DNA of 64,000 nucleotides from Streptomyces sp. TRM70350 (GCF_019219825.1 NZ_JAHUXH010000001.1:248001-312000), one strand, 5' to 3'; shown: positions 43,176-51,490, counted from the first letter of the stretch. Program-made: numbers and translations. The notes: generated by a model from the sequence alone, not told the origin.

Positions 43176-44150
43176 TCAGACCGCCCCCCGCGCCGCCATC
43201 CGCGCCTTGCGTGCCGCCAGCTTCTCGTCGAACTTCAGGGCCTCCGCGTCCAGCCCGTTCATGAACAGCCCGAGTTCCTCCTGGGCCTTGAGGCCCTCGG
43301 GGCCGAGGCCGTCGATCTCCAGGACCTTCAAAAAGCGCAGCACGGGCTGGAGCACGTCGTCGTGGTGGATGCGCAGGTTGTAGACCTCGCCGATGGCCAT
43401 CTGCGCCGCCGCGCGCTCGAAGCCGGGGATGCCGTGCCCGGGCATCCGGAAGTCGACCACGACGTCCCGCACCGCCTGCATGGTCAGGTCGGGCGCCAGC
43501 TCGAAGGCCGCCTTCAGCAGGTTCCGGTAGAAGACCATGTGCAGGTTCTCGTCCGTCGCGATCCGCGCCAGCATCCGGTCGCACACCGGGTCACCGGACT
43601 GGTGGCCGGTGTTGCGGTGCGAGATACGGGTCGCGAGCTCCTGGAAGGCGACGTAGGCCACCGAGTGCAGCATCGAGTGCCGGTGGTCGTGCTCGAAGCC
43701 CTCGCTCATGTGGGCCATACGGAACTGTTCCAGCTTGTCCGGGTCCACCGCGCGCGAGGTGAGCAGATAGTCCCGCATCACGATGCCGTGCCGGCCCTCC
43801 TCGGCGGTCCAGCGGTGCACCCAGGTGCCCCAGGCGCCGTCGCGGCCGAACAGGGTGGCGATCTCATGGTGGTAGCTGGGGAGGTTGTCCTCGGTCAGCA
43901 GGTTGACCACCAGGGCGATTCGGCCGATCTCGGTGACCTTGGACTGCTCCTTGTCCCATGCCTCGCCGTCCTCGAAGAGGCCGGGGAAGTTACGGCCGTC
44001 GGTCCACGGCACGTACTCGTGCGGCATCCAGTCCTTGGCGATCTTCAGATGGCGGTTGAGCTCCTTTTCGACCACTTCCTCCAGGGCGTACAGCATCCGG
44101 GCGTCGGTCCAGACGGAGGGGCTGCCGAGGTGCGGAGAGGTGATCGTCAC
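43176..44150 (-). CDS. Acyl-ACP desaturase (di-iron)
   Basis: A 324-residue soluble fatty-acyl-ACP desaturase. The di-iron ligands are in the region of Glu87, TAEEGRH (115-121) and TDENLH (199-204), the two EExxH-type motifs. It puts a cis double bond into a fatty acid bound to ACP, adjusting membrane fluidity. The start is a GTG at 44150 with GGAG five bases upstream. The promoter region contains a TetR-like operator cluster at 44206-44256. Confidence 0.92.
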   Translation of the reverse strand: MTITSPHLGSPSVWTDARMLYALEEVVEKELNRHLKIAKDWMPHEYVPWTDGRNFPGLFEDGEAWDKEQSKVTEIGRIALVVNLLTEDNLPSYHHEIATLFGRDGAWGTWVHRWTAEEGRHGIVMRDYLLTSRAVDPDKLEQFRMAHMSEGFEHDHRHSMLHSVAYVAFQELATRISHRNTGHQSGDPVCDRMLARIATDENLHMVFYRNLLKAAFELAPDLTMQAVRDVVVDFRMPGHGIPGFERAAAQMAIGEVYNLRIHHDDVLQPVLRFLKVLEIDGLGPEGLKAQEELGLFMNGLDAEALKFDEKLAARKARMAARGAV

Positions 44151-44205
44151 GGGTACTCCAGGGGGACGTGGGGCAAAGGGAAGTCGGGCCGGCGGGCGGC
44201 GCCGG

Positions 44206-44256
44206 AACCTACGGAATCGTAGGCTACGAAGCCGTAGGTTACGAAGCCGTAGGTTA
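44206..44256. promoter_or_regulatory. Repeated operator before the desaturase gene
   Basis: AACCTACGG (44206-44214) is the inverse of CCGTAGGTT, which occurs at 44232-44240 and 44247-44255; the last two are part of a 15-bp direct repeat (TACGAAGCCGTAGGT). The arrangement resembles tandem TetR-type sites found before fatty-acid genes. No TetR gene is adjacent. Confidence 0.6.
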
Positions 44257-44366
44257 AGGGCGCTGTAAAGACCGCTGTTCAGGCCCTCTTTCCAGGGACG
44301 CATGGGCGTGCCGCAAAGCCCCGGGACTCCCAGGTCCCGGGCGGGAACGGCGGTGGCGGCAACCGG

Positions 44367-45143
44367 TCAGGCGTACAGCTCCCGCAGCCGTACCGAGAGG
44401 CATGTCACACACCCTTCGAGTTTCTCGAACTCGCTGATGTCCACGGCGACCGGCGTGTAGCCGAGGTCCGAGAACAGCTCGGCGGTCTTCGGGGCGCTGG
44501 CCGCCATGAGCAGCTTGTCGCCGCCGAGCAGCACCACGTGCGTGCCGGAGGCCTCCGGCACGTGCAGGAAACGCCCGAACAGGGACGGCGTGTCCATCAG
44601 CGGGATGTGCCCGATCACGGTCCCGTCGGGCAGCGCCGTGACCGCGGACTTCAGATGCAGCACCTTGCTGACGGGTACGGCGACCACGCGCGCCCCCAGC
44701 GGCTCGAACGCGGCCCGCACCTGCTGGACGCCGGCGGCGTTGGTGCGGCCGCCACGGCCGACGTAGATCGTGTCGCCGATCTTCAGCACGTCACCGCCGT
44801 CCAGCGTGCCCGGCTCCCAGATCCAGTTCACCGAGCAGCCCAGACGGGCGACGACCTCCTCGACGCCCGCGGTCTCGTCCCGGCGGGACTCGGCGCCGGA
44901 GCGCGCTATCAGGGCGACGTTCTTGTACATCACCACGGTGTCCTCGACGAACACGGAGTCCGGGCAGTCGTCGGCCGGATCGACCTCGATGGTCTCCCAG
45001 CCGTGCGTGCGCAGCGCCTCCGCGTACGCCTCCCACTGCCGGACCGCGAGCTCGGCATCGGCCTTCTCCCGCTGGATGTGCGTCACCAGGCCTTCGGCGA
45101 GGCGCGGGCTGGGGCGGCGGACGAGGGCCTTCTTGCTGGGCAC
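44367..45143 (-). CDS. Dimethylargininase (DDAH)
   Basis: A 258-residue DDAH/arginine-deiminase-like enzyme. The conserved residues are visible: FVEDTVV, GTLDGGDVL, and the catalytic Cys248 in the C-terminal GCVTCLSV. It hydrolyses N-methylated arginines to citrulline and methylamines. The GTG at 45143 has GGAG 8 bases upstream. It follows the ABC-F gene on the same strand after a 263-bp gap that holds a gene remnant. Confidence 0.9.
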   Translation of the reverse strand: MPSKKALVRRPSPRLAEGLVTHIQREKADAELAVRQWEAYAEALRTHGWETIEVDPADDCPDSVFVEDTVVMYKNVALIARSGAESRRDETAGVEEVVARLGCSVNWIWEPGTLDGGDVLKIGDTIYVGRGGRTNAAGVQQVRAAFEPLGARVVAVPVSKVLHLKSAVTALPDGTVIGHIPLMDTPSLFGRFLHVPEASGTHVVLLGGDKLLMAASAPKTAELFSDLGYTPVAVDISEFEKLEGCVTCLSVRLRELYA

Positions 45144-45350
45144 GTGCGGTCTCCGTATCGGATGGGGCGTTCTTGCTGGTCGCTGATCCGGTTACCCGGG
45201 TGTGGCCGAAACCTGACGGGAGTCGGCCATATCATGCAGGGTCATTGTCGGAGACGACAGCCGCGTGAGCCCGCCCGGGGCGATCACTTCGCCGACCCCG
45301 TCGCCCTCCGCGAGTGCTTCCCCGTGCACGGCCCGTCCAAGCCCGGCACG

Positions 45351-45413
45351 TCACCCGGCGAGCCATTCGGACGACTTCCCCGATCCCGAAGCGCCGGTGA
45401 ACACGGTCAGCTG
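45351..45413 (-). pseudogene. Remnant of a UvrA-like ABC protein (Walker A)
   Basis: In a frame overlapping the end of the ABC-F gene by 7 bases, the minus strand reads QLTVFTGASGSGKSSEWLAG and then stops. This matches the N-terminal Walker A of UvrA-like ATPases (LTVFTGVSGSGKSSL), after which homology ends abruptly. The rest of the gene is gone. S. coelicolor has a UvrA-like gene at the corresponding place, as I recall. Confidence 0.55.
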
Positions 45414-47053
45414 CCTGGATGAACTCGCTCCCGCACCGGAAGCCAGGCGGGATACCCGACAGCTTCTGGCGTGGTTTCCCTGAGTGCTCCCTCCAGCAGC
45501 AGCCACCGCGTGATCCCGATCGACTCCAGGAACGGCAGGTCGTGGCTGGCCACGATCAGCGCCCCCTCGTACGACTCCAGGGCCGTGGTGAGCTGCCGCA
45601 CGCTCGCCATGTCCAGGTTGTTCGTCGGCTCGTCCAGCATCAGCAGCTGCGGCGCCGGTTCCGCCAGCATCAGCGCGGCCAGTGTCGCCCGGAAGCGTTC
45701 GCCGCCGGACAGCGTGGCCGCCCGCTGGTCGGCCCGGGCGCCCCGGAACAGGAAGCGGGCCAGCCGCGCCCGGATCCGGTTGTTGGTGGCGCCCGGCGCG
45801 AACCGGGCCACGTTCTCCGCGACCGTCAGCTCGCCGTCGAGGACGTCGAGGCGCTGTGGCAGGAAGCGCAGCGGCACATGGGCCGTCGCCTCGCCCGCGA
45901 CCGGCTGGAGCTCCCCGGCGATGGTGCGCAGCAGCGTCGTCTTGCCCGCACCGTTGCGTCCGACCAGCGCGATCCGCTCGGGACCGTGGAGGTCCAAACC
46001 GCCCTCGACACGGGCGCCGTACGCCAGCTCCAGGTCCCGTAGGGTGAGCACGGCGCGGCCCTGCGGTACGGCCGTGTGCGGCAGGTCGACGCGGATCTCG
46101 TCGTCCTCCCGTACCGCCTCCACCGCCTCGTCGAGCCGTTCCCTGGCCTCGGCGAGCTTCTCCTCGTGCATGATGCGGTGCTTGCCCGCCGAGACCTGGG
46201 CGGCACGCTTCCTGAGCTTCATCACGGCCCTGGGCTCGCGCTTGTTGTCGTACATCTTGTTGCCGTAGCGCACCCGCTTGGCCAACTTCGTGTGCGCTTC
46301 GACGAGTTCGCGCTTCTGCTTCTTCAGATCGGCCTCGGCCACCCGCACCATCCGCTCGGCGGCCTCCTGCTCGATCTCCAGTGCCTCCTCGTACGCCGAG
46401 AAGTTGCCGCCGTACCAGGTGATCTCGCCGGAGCGCAGATCGGCGATCTGGTCGACCAGTTCGAGCAGTTCCCGGTCGTGGCTGACCACCACCATGACCC
46501 CCGGCCAGGCCGCGACGGCCGCGTACAGCCGCCTGCGCGCGTACAGGTCGAGGTTGTTGGTGGGCTCGTCGAGCAGCAGGACGTCCGGCCGGCGCAGCAG
46601 CAGCGCGGCCAGCCGCAGCAGGACGGACTCGCCGCCGGAGACCTCGCCGATGGTGCGGTCCAGCTCGACATGGCCGAGGCCGAGCTCGCCGAGGATGGCC
46701 AGAGTGCGCTCCTCGACGTCCCAGTCGTCACCGACGGTCTCGAAGTGCTCCTCGGCCACGTCCCCGGCCTCGATGGCATGCAGGTCGGCGATGCCGAGGG
46801 CCTCGTCGACGCGCAGGGCGGTGTCCAGGGTGACGTTCTGCGGGAGATACCCCACCTCGCCCGCGACGCGGACGGCGCCGTCGGCCGGGGTGAGGTCGCC
46901 GGCGATCAGTTTCAGCAGGGTCGACTTCCCCGATCCGTTGACGCCGACGAGCCCGGTCCGGCCGGGGCCGAAGGAGGCGTCGAGGCCGTCGAACACAGGG
47001 GTGCCGTCGGGCCAGGCGAAGGAGAGGGACGTACAGGTGATCGAAGTATGCAT
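45407..47053 (-). CDS. ABC-F family ATPase (antibiotic-resistance type)
   Basis: A 548-residue soluble protein with two ABC domains and no membrane segment. Walker A sites: GVNGSGKST (37-45) and GRNGAGKTT; signatures VSGGES and LSGGER; Walker B LLLDEPTNNLD and LMLDEPTNNLD. A charged inter-domain linker of about 80 residues lies between. ABC-F proteins bind the ribosomal E site and remove peptidyl-transferase antibiotics such as lincosamides, pleuromutilins or streptogramins. GAGG lies before the ATG. A long leader with a mini-ORF precedes it. Confidence 0.88.
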   Translation of the reverse strand: MHTSITCTSLSFAWPDGTPVFDGLDASFGPGRTGLVGVNGSGKSTLLKLIAGDLTPADGAVRVAGEVGYLPQNVTLDTALRVDEALGIADLHAIEAGDVAEEHFETVGDDWDVEERTLAILGELGLGHVELDRTIGEVSGGESVLLRLAALLLRRPDVLLLDEPTNNLDLYARRRLYAAVAAWPGVMVVVSHDRELLELVDQIADLRSGEITWYGGNFSAYEEALEIEQEAAERMVRVAEADLKKQKRELVEAHTKLAKRVRYGNKMYDNKREPRAVMKLRKRAAQVSAGKHRIMHEEKLAEARERLDEAVEAVREDDEIRVDLPHTAVPQGRAVLTLRDLELAYGARVEGGLDLHGPERIALVGRNGAGKTTLLRTIAGELQPVAGEATAHVPLRFLPQRLDVLDGELTVAENVARFAPGATNNRIRARLARFLFRGARADQRAATLSGGERFRATLAALMLAEPAPQLLMLDEPTNNLDMASVRQLTTALESYEGALIVASHDLPFLESIGITRWLLLEGALRETTPEAVGYPAWLPVRERVHPGS

Positions 47054-47293
47054 ACGGGCCTCGCGGTTGCTTGATGCGGTCAGGGGCAACGCGTGTCGAG
47101 ACACCGACAAGGCGGCGACCACCGTGCGGGGCCGTGGGGCCCAGGGACGGGGGGGAGAACGAGAAGAGCCCTGCTCCGCAAGGACGGCTCGAACGCCGAG
47201 GTCGCACGCGGCGTGCACACCGGACGGGTGTGACGCGGTGTCTCAGGACCTCAGACGAGCAACGTCCTTCTCCAATCGGCGGCAACAGAACCG
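47054..47293 (-). promoter_or_regulatory. Long ABC-F leader with a three-codon upstream ORF
   Basis: About 240 bases lie between the predicted start of transcription and the ABC-F ATG. Near the 5' end GGAGAAGG precedes TTG-CTC-GTC-TGA (47262-47251), a possible Met-Leu-Val mini-ORF. Downstream are hairpins such as CACACC/GGTGTG (47216-47221 with 47227-47232) and GGGCC/GGCCC near 47131-47144. This layout fits ribosome-mediated attenuation, where an antibiotic-stalled ribosome lets transcription continue. Confidence 0.5.
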
Positions 47294-47299
47294 CTGTAC

Positions 47300-47328
47300 A
47301 CCGTACGAGGGGCGCCGGTGGCTGTCAA
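47300..47328 (-). promoter_or_regulatory. Housekeeping-type promoter of the ABC-F gene
   Basis: On the minus strand, TTGACA (complement of 47323-47328) and TACGGT (complement of 47300-47305) are separated by exactly 17 bp, matching the HrdB consensus. Confidence 0.7.
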
Positions 47329-47382
47329 CGGATTAACGGGCGTCCGCGTCCAGGGCTCACCGGCACGTCGGAAGCGAGCGGG

Positions 47383-47799
47383 TCAGCAGGCGTCCCGCAT
47401 CAGCTCGGCCAGGTCGTGGTCCAGGTCGAGGTGGGCGTGCTCCAGGCCCTCGGGCACCAGCACGCGCGTCGCCTGCAGGAACTGCCTCAGCTCACCCGAG
47501 CGGACATGCACGACGGCGGTGCCCTCGGGGGCGTGGAACTCCAGCACGGTGCGGTCGTAGCCGTACGGCCGCACGCGCACGTCGCCGTGGCCCTCGGGAC
47601 CGTGCAGACCCGCCGCCAGCAGCTCCCGGGAGAAGGTCCAGCAGACCTCCTCGCCCTCCAGGGTGGCCTGAGCCGGGAACGTCATACGGATCGCGAACGG
47701 ATCGGTCAGGTCGTAGCTCAGCGTCGCGGGGATGCTCGGCATCCGTGGCGCGGCGGCGACGAGGCGCGCCTCGACTGGCTGCTCGATGACGGTGGACAT
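47383..47799 (-). CDS. ssgD: SsgA-like sporulation/cell-division protein
   Basis: A 138-residue SsgA-like protein (SALP), a family confined to sporulating actinobacteria and involved in septum placement and spore wall formation. Typical segments are SYDLTDPFAIRMTF, VCWTFSRELLAAGL, DVRVRP and VVHVRSGELRQFL. By sequence and neighbourhood it should be SsgD, though the symbol rests partly on recalled synteny. The ATG at 47799 has GGGAGCAAGG upstream; the longer frame is rejected. Confidence 0.85.
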   Translation of the reverse strand: MSTVIEQPVEARLVAAAPRMPSIPATLSYDLTDPFAIRMTFPAQATLEGEEVCWTFSRELLAAGLHGPEGHGDVRVRPYGYDRTVLEFHAPEGTAVVHVRSGELRQFLQATRVLVPEGLEHAHLDLDHDLAELMRDAC

Positions 47800-48031
47800 C
47801 GCCTTGCTCCCTTGTGGCGGCCGGACGGACTTCCGGTGATGAGGCCGGGCACTGGGTGAGACGACGGAATCGGCGCATCCGTGCACACGCCCGCGGGGTG
47901 ACCTCCGTCACCAAGTTCTCCGCCTCGGGCAGGGCCGCGTCGCCCGTCTGGAGAGCTGGCCGCGCCCGGATTGCCGTATTCACCCACGATGGGGGTACTC
48001 GTTCGCCCAATGTGAGAGGAAGTGAGCGGAC

Positions 48032-48355
48032 ATGCCAAGTGGTTCGAGCCCCAAACGAGAACGGCAGTATGAGCACATCAAGAAGAGTGCTCAGGAGCGG
48101 GGCGAGAGCACGGGTCGCGCCAAGGAGATCGCGGCGCGCACGGTGAACAAGGAACGCGCCCGGTCCGGCGAGTCCAGGACCGCGAGCCGTACGTCCACCC
48201 AGGACATGTCGTCCGGCAAGCGCGGCGGCCAGCGGTCCGGCAAGGGATCCCAGGGCCCCACCTACGACCAGTTGTACGAAGAGGCCAAGCGGCGCAACAT
48301 CCACGGCCGTTCGGACATGAACAAGCAGCAGCTGCAGCGAGCACTCGGTAAGTGA
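48032..48355 (+). CDS. Small basic protein with Rho_N/SAP-like C-terminus
   Basis: A 107-residue, very hydrophilic and basic protein. Residues 1-75 are low-complexity (Lys/Arg/Ser/Gly); the last 32, TYDQLYEEAKRRNIHGRSDM and onward, form a helical motif like the Rho N-terminal/SAP-type nucleic-acid-binding element. Homologues are sometimes labelled plasmid stabilisation protein without support. GAGGAAGTGAG precedes the ATG. A perfect terminator hairpin follows. Confidence 0.75.
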   Translation: MPSGSSPKRERQYEHIKKSAQERGESTGRAKEIAARTVNKERARSGESRTASRTSTQDMSSGKRGGQRSGKGSQGPTYDQLYEEAKRRNIHGRSDMNKQQLQRALGK

Positions 48356-48362
48356 ACCGATC

Positions 48363-48392
48363 CCGGGCGGCCCGTCCGGACGGGCCGCCCGG
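48363..48392 (+). terminator. Perfect palindromic terminator
   Basis: CCGGGCGGCCCGTCC is followed directly by its exact inverse complement, giving a 30-bp palindrome 8 bases after the stop of the small basic protein gene. Confidence 0.8.
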
Positions 48393-48413
48393 CCGCGTAC
48401 CCTCGTCATCACC

Positions 48414-49112
48414 ATGACGACGACGACCGTACGCATCCCCGAAGGCTGGCCCACCACCGAGGAACAGGCCCGCGCGGTCCAGGACGAGTTGCGCCGGAGG
48501 GTGGTGCTGGACGAGCCGGGGCCGCCGCCCGGCACGGGCCACGTCACCGGGGTCGACGTCGCCTACGACGACGAGCGGGACGTGGTCGCCGCCGCGGCCG
48601 TCGTGCTGGACGCGGCCACCCTCGACGTCGTCGCCGAGGCCACCGCCGTCGGGCGGATCTCCTTCCCGTACGTGCCCGGCCTGCTCGCCTTCCGCGAGAT
48701 CCCCACCGTCCTGGCCGCCCTCGACGCCCTGCCCAGCCCGCCCGGCCTGGTGGTCTGCGACGGCTACGGCCTCGCCCACCCGCGCCGCTTCGGTCTCGCC
48801 AGCCACCTCGGCGTGCTCACCGGCCTGCCCACGATCGGCGTCGCCAAGAACCCGTTCACCTTCACCCACGCCGACCCGGCCCCCGCGCGCGGGTCGTCGT
48901 CCCCGCTGCTGGCGGGCGACGAGGAGGTCGGCCGCGCCCTGCGCACACAGGAAGGGATCAAGCCGGTCTATGTGTCCGTCGGGCACCGCGTCGACCTGGA
49001 CACGGCCTGCGCCCATGTACTGCGCCTCAGCCCGCGCTACCGCCTGCCGGAGTCGACCCGCCACGCCGACGTTCTGTGCCGCCGCGCCCTGCGGGAGGCC
49101 ACCACCGGCTGA
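48414..49112 (+). CDS. nfi: Endonuclease V
   Basis: A 232-residue endonuclease V, which nicks DNA near deaminated bases, mainly hypoxanthine. Family motifs: VTGVDVAYDD (catalytic Asp), FPYVPGLLAFREIP (PYIPGxLxFRE), VVCDGYGLAHPRRFGLASHL and TIGVAKNPF, ending near KPVYVSVGHRVDL. There is no ribosome binding site; TACCCT (48398-48403) lies about 10 bases before the ATG, so the transcript is probably leaderless or nearly so. Confidence 0.93.
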   Translation: MTTTTVRIPEGWPTTEEQARAVQDELRRRVVLDEPGPPPGTGHVTGVDVAYDDERDVVAAAAVVLDAATLDVVAEATAVGRISFPYVPGLLAFREIPTVLAALDALPSPPGLVVCDGYGLAHPRRFGLASHLGVLTGLPTIGVAKNPFTFTHADPAPARGSSSPLLAGDEEVGRALRTQEGIKPVYVSVGHRVDLDTACAHVLRLSPRYRLPESTRHADVLCRRALREATTG

Positions 49113-49201
49113 GTCGAGGGATACCGCCGGGACCTTCTGAGTACGCGGATGAGTACGCGTACGGATGCCGGTGCCCCGCCATGATCGGCAGGCTGGGCCG
49201 C

Positions 49202-49348
49202 ATGACGACGCACCGTGCCCCCAAGCCCCTCGCCCACCCGAGCCGTCCCGTCGAGCGTGCCGTGACGCTGGCGCTGGCCTTGGCCGTGCTGGCCGGTCTG
49301 GGCTGGATCGGCGGGATGATCTACACGTTGACGGAGTGGGCGATGTAA
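49202..49348 (+). CDS. Small single-helix membrane protein
   Basis: A 48-residue protein (or 55 from the ATG at 49181) with a short basic N-terminus and one transmembrane helix, LALALAVLAGLGWIGGMIYT. Function unknown. Neither start has a clear ribosome binding site. Coding status rests on the clean helix and the usual occurrence of such proteins next to nfi in relatives, which I cannot check. Confidence 0.5.
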   Translation: MTTHRAPKPLAHPSRPVERAVTLALALAVLAGLGWIGGMIYTLTEWAM

Positions 49349-49827
49349 CGCGGCTGGGGCTACTGGCTCGCCGCCGCGTTGGTGTGGGGGGATCGGGGTT
49401 TTGCGGGTGCCTTGCCTTGTCAGTGTGGCGGGATCGGTTTCCGGGTTGCCTGTCGGGTCGGTGTGGTGGGGTCGAGGGCCTTCCGGCTGGCGGTCACGTC
49501 GGTGTACCCGGCTCCGACTCCGGCTCGCCGCCGCGTCGGTGTGGCGGATCGGGGATTGCCGGGTCGCCCGCCTGTCGATGTGACCGGACCACTGGCTGGC
49601 GGTCACGTCGGTGTACCCGGCTCCGGGACTTCCGGCTCGCGGTCACGTCGATGTAGTCAGCCCGGGAAACACCCGCTCTCCGCCATGATGCTGTAGCAGC
49701 CCCCGGAATTACCGGCTCTCCGCCGCGACGCTGTAGCAGCCCCCGGAATTACCGGCTCTCCGCCGCGACGCTGTAGCAGCCCCCGGAATTACCGGCTCTC
49801 CGCCACGATGCTGCAGCAGCCCCGCAG
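49349..49827. repeat. Degenerate repeat array, including a 40-bp tandem repeat
   Basis: From 49681 a 40-bp unit beginning CGCCRYGAYGCTG (copies at 49681, 49721, 49761 and 49801) is repeated; the last copy runs into the stop codon (49828-49830) and the last codons of the minus-strand gene. Upstream, older units share CTGGCGGTCACGTCGGTGTA (49488 and 49594) and GGTGTGGCGGATCGGGG-like words. No protein-coding gene is supported here. Confidence 0.8.
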
Positions 49828-51018
49828 CTACCGGCTCGCCGCCACCCGGAACGTGATCCCCGCCGCGCGCAGTCGCTCCAGCAGCGCGTCGCCCATCGCC
49901 ACCGCCGTGGTGACCTGCCCGGCGGTCGGCGGGAGGTCGTCGCAGGCCAGGGACAGTGCCCCCTCGGCGAACATCTTCGCCGTCTCGCCGTACCCGGGGT
50001 CGCCGCCCGCGACCTCGGTGAACACCTTCCGGCCGCCGCCCTCGCCCACGAAGCGCACGGAGAACCAGCTCTTCGCCCGCTTCTCGGCGCTCGGCCCCTC
50101 CCCGGGCTTGAGCCGGTCGGACAACCAGCGCCGGACGGGCGGCAGTTGGGCGGCCGCCACGACCGCGCCGAGCGCCGCGACCCCGCCCACCGCGGCCGGC
50201 AGCCGCCGTACGGCCGCGTAGTGCCGGTACCGGAAGTCGGGACCGTACCGCTGAAGCGCCCTCGCCGACCGGCGCACGATCTGCGGGTCGATGGTCGGCA
50301 GCGGCAGCGCCCAGGCGCGCACCTCGGGGACGAACCGCGGTGCCCCGTTCGGCGTCGTCGCCCGCCGCCCCACCAGCCGCGGCTCGTGCCGGTGCCGTTC
50401 CCGCGCGGCGGCCGCCAGCTGCCGGGGCCGCGCGAACTGGTTCAGCGCGGAGGCGAACGTCCCGCCCGAGAAGGCCGCGTCGGCGGTCACGAACCCGTCC
50501 ACCGTCAGCGGCACGCCCTCCGGGAGCTGCTGGACGGTGTAGTACACGCCCAGGTCGTGCGGCACCGAATCGAACCCGCAGGCGTGCACCAGCCGCGCAC
50601 CGGTCTCCCGCGCGCGGGCGTCATGCCGGACATACATCAGGTCGACGAACTCGGGCTCACCCGACAGGTCGAGACAGTCCGTGCCGAGGTCCGCGCAGGC
50701 GGCCACGAGTTCCTCGCCGTACGTCACATAGGGGCCGACCGTCGTCGCCACCACGCCCGCGTGCTCGGCGAGCCGGCGCAGTGAGGCCGGTTCGGTCACG
50801 TCGGCCCGCAGCACCCCGATCTCCGCACCCCCCGGCGACTGCTCCCGCAGCCGTTCACGCAGTCGCGCCAGCTCCAGCTCGCTGCGGCCCGCGACGGCCC
50901 AGCGCAGCTCCTTCGGGGCGTGCGCCGCGAGGTACTCGGCCGTGAGCGTCCCGACGAAGCCCGTGGCTCCGAAGAGCACGATGTCGTACGGACGGTCGGT
51001 CCTCTTCGGCTTGCTCAT
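49828..51018 (-). CDS. Saccharopine dehydrogenase-like / trans-acting enoyl reductase family protein
   Basis: A 396-residue protein with an N-terminal Rossmann site DIVLFGATGFVGTLTAEYLA and motifs CLDLSGEPEFV and HACGFDSVPHDLG of the saccharopine dehydrogenase-like family that includes the mycobacterial trans-acting enoyl reductase. It likely reduces or epimerises a lipid or polyketide intermediate; the substrate is unknown. The ATG at 51018 follows GAGGGGT. The C-terminal codons lie in the 40-bp repeat. Confidence 0.83.
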   Translation of the reverse strand: MSKPKRTDRPYDIVLFGATGFVGTLTAEYLAAHAPKELRWAVAGRSELELARLRERLREQSPGGAEIGVLRADVTEPASLRRLAEHAGVVATTVGPYVTYGEELVAACADLGTDCLDLSGEPEFVDLMYVRHDARARETGARLVHACGFDSVPHDLGVYYTVQQLPEGVPLTVDGFVTADAAFSGGTFASALNQFARPRQLAAAARERHRHEPRLVGRRATTPNGAPRFVPEVRAWALPLPTIDPQIVRRSARALQRYGPDFRYRHYAAVRRLPAAVGGVAALGAVVAAAQLPPVRRWLSDRLKPGEGPSAEKRAKSWFSVRFVGEGGGRKVFTEVAGGDPGYGETAKMFAEGALSLACDDLPPTAGQVTTAVAMGDALLERLRAAGITFRVAASR

Positions 51019-51109
51019 GACACCCCTCGCTCCCGCAGCCCGCGCCGCTGTCGGTGGCTGAGGCTAGCGTGAGCAGTGCTGAGCCCGACGACGAGCCCGG
51101 AGGTGGACG

Positions 51110-51490
51110 GTGGCCGTGCCCAGGAACGCCCTGAAGAAGTGGGAGAAAGTGCGCGAGTTCGCGCTCGGGCTGCCCGGCGCCGTCGAGGAGTTCCCCTGGG
51201 GCGAGTCCGTCGCCAAGGTCAACAAGAAGGTGTTCGTGTTCCTCGGCGTCGACGACGGCAGCTACCCGCTGGGCATCACCGTCAAGCTCAAGGACGACAC
51301 CACCCACGCCCACGCGCTGACCGCCCCCGGTGCCGAGCCTGCCGCTTACGGCCTGGGCAGGTCCGGCTGGGTGAGCATCCCGATGGAACCGAAGGACGCC
51401 CCGGCGGCGGAACTCCTGTGCGACTGGGTGGAGGAGAGCTACCGCGGCATCGCGCCCAAGCGCCTGATAGCGGAGCTGGACGGACGCTGA
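51110..51490 (+). CDS. MmcQ/YjbR-like protein
   Basis: A 126-residue protein of the MmcQ/YjbR (CyaY-like fold) family: ALGLPGAVEEFPWGESVAKV at the N-terminus and WVSIPM...WVEESYRGIAPKRL at the end. Members are thought to bind DNA or small ligands; the role is not known. The GTG at 51110 has GGAGG six bases upstream. Divergent from the reductase gene. Confidence 0.85.
   Translation: MAVPRNALKKWEKVREFALGLPGAVEEFPWGESVAKVNKKVFVFLGVDDGSYPLGITVKLKDDTTHAHALTAPGAEPAAYGLGRSGWVSIPMEPKDAPAAELLCDWVEESYRGIAPKRLIAELDGR

Noticed and set aside
45265..45483. 72-codon plus-strand ORF between the DDAH and ABC-F genes
   Set aside because: Its DDFPDPEAPVNTVS stretch is the antisense reading of a Walker A loop; the complementary strand gives the UvrA-like remnant.
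48414..48434. A start for endonuclease V further upstream
   Set aside because: The upstream DNA is the terminator hairpin and a -10-like box; the ATG at 48414 gives the normal family length.
49379..49696. 105-codon plus-strand ORF in the 49 kb repeat array
   Set aside because: It consists of degenerate repeats and has no start signal or motif.
49681..49830. CRISPR-like array (regular 40-bp repeats)
   Set aside because: The repeats are contiguous with no unique spacers and merge with a gene's stop codon; no cas genes are present.
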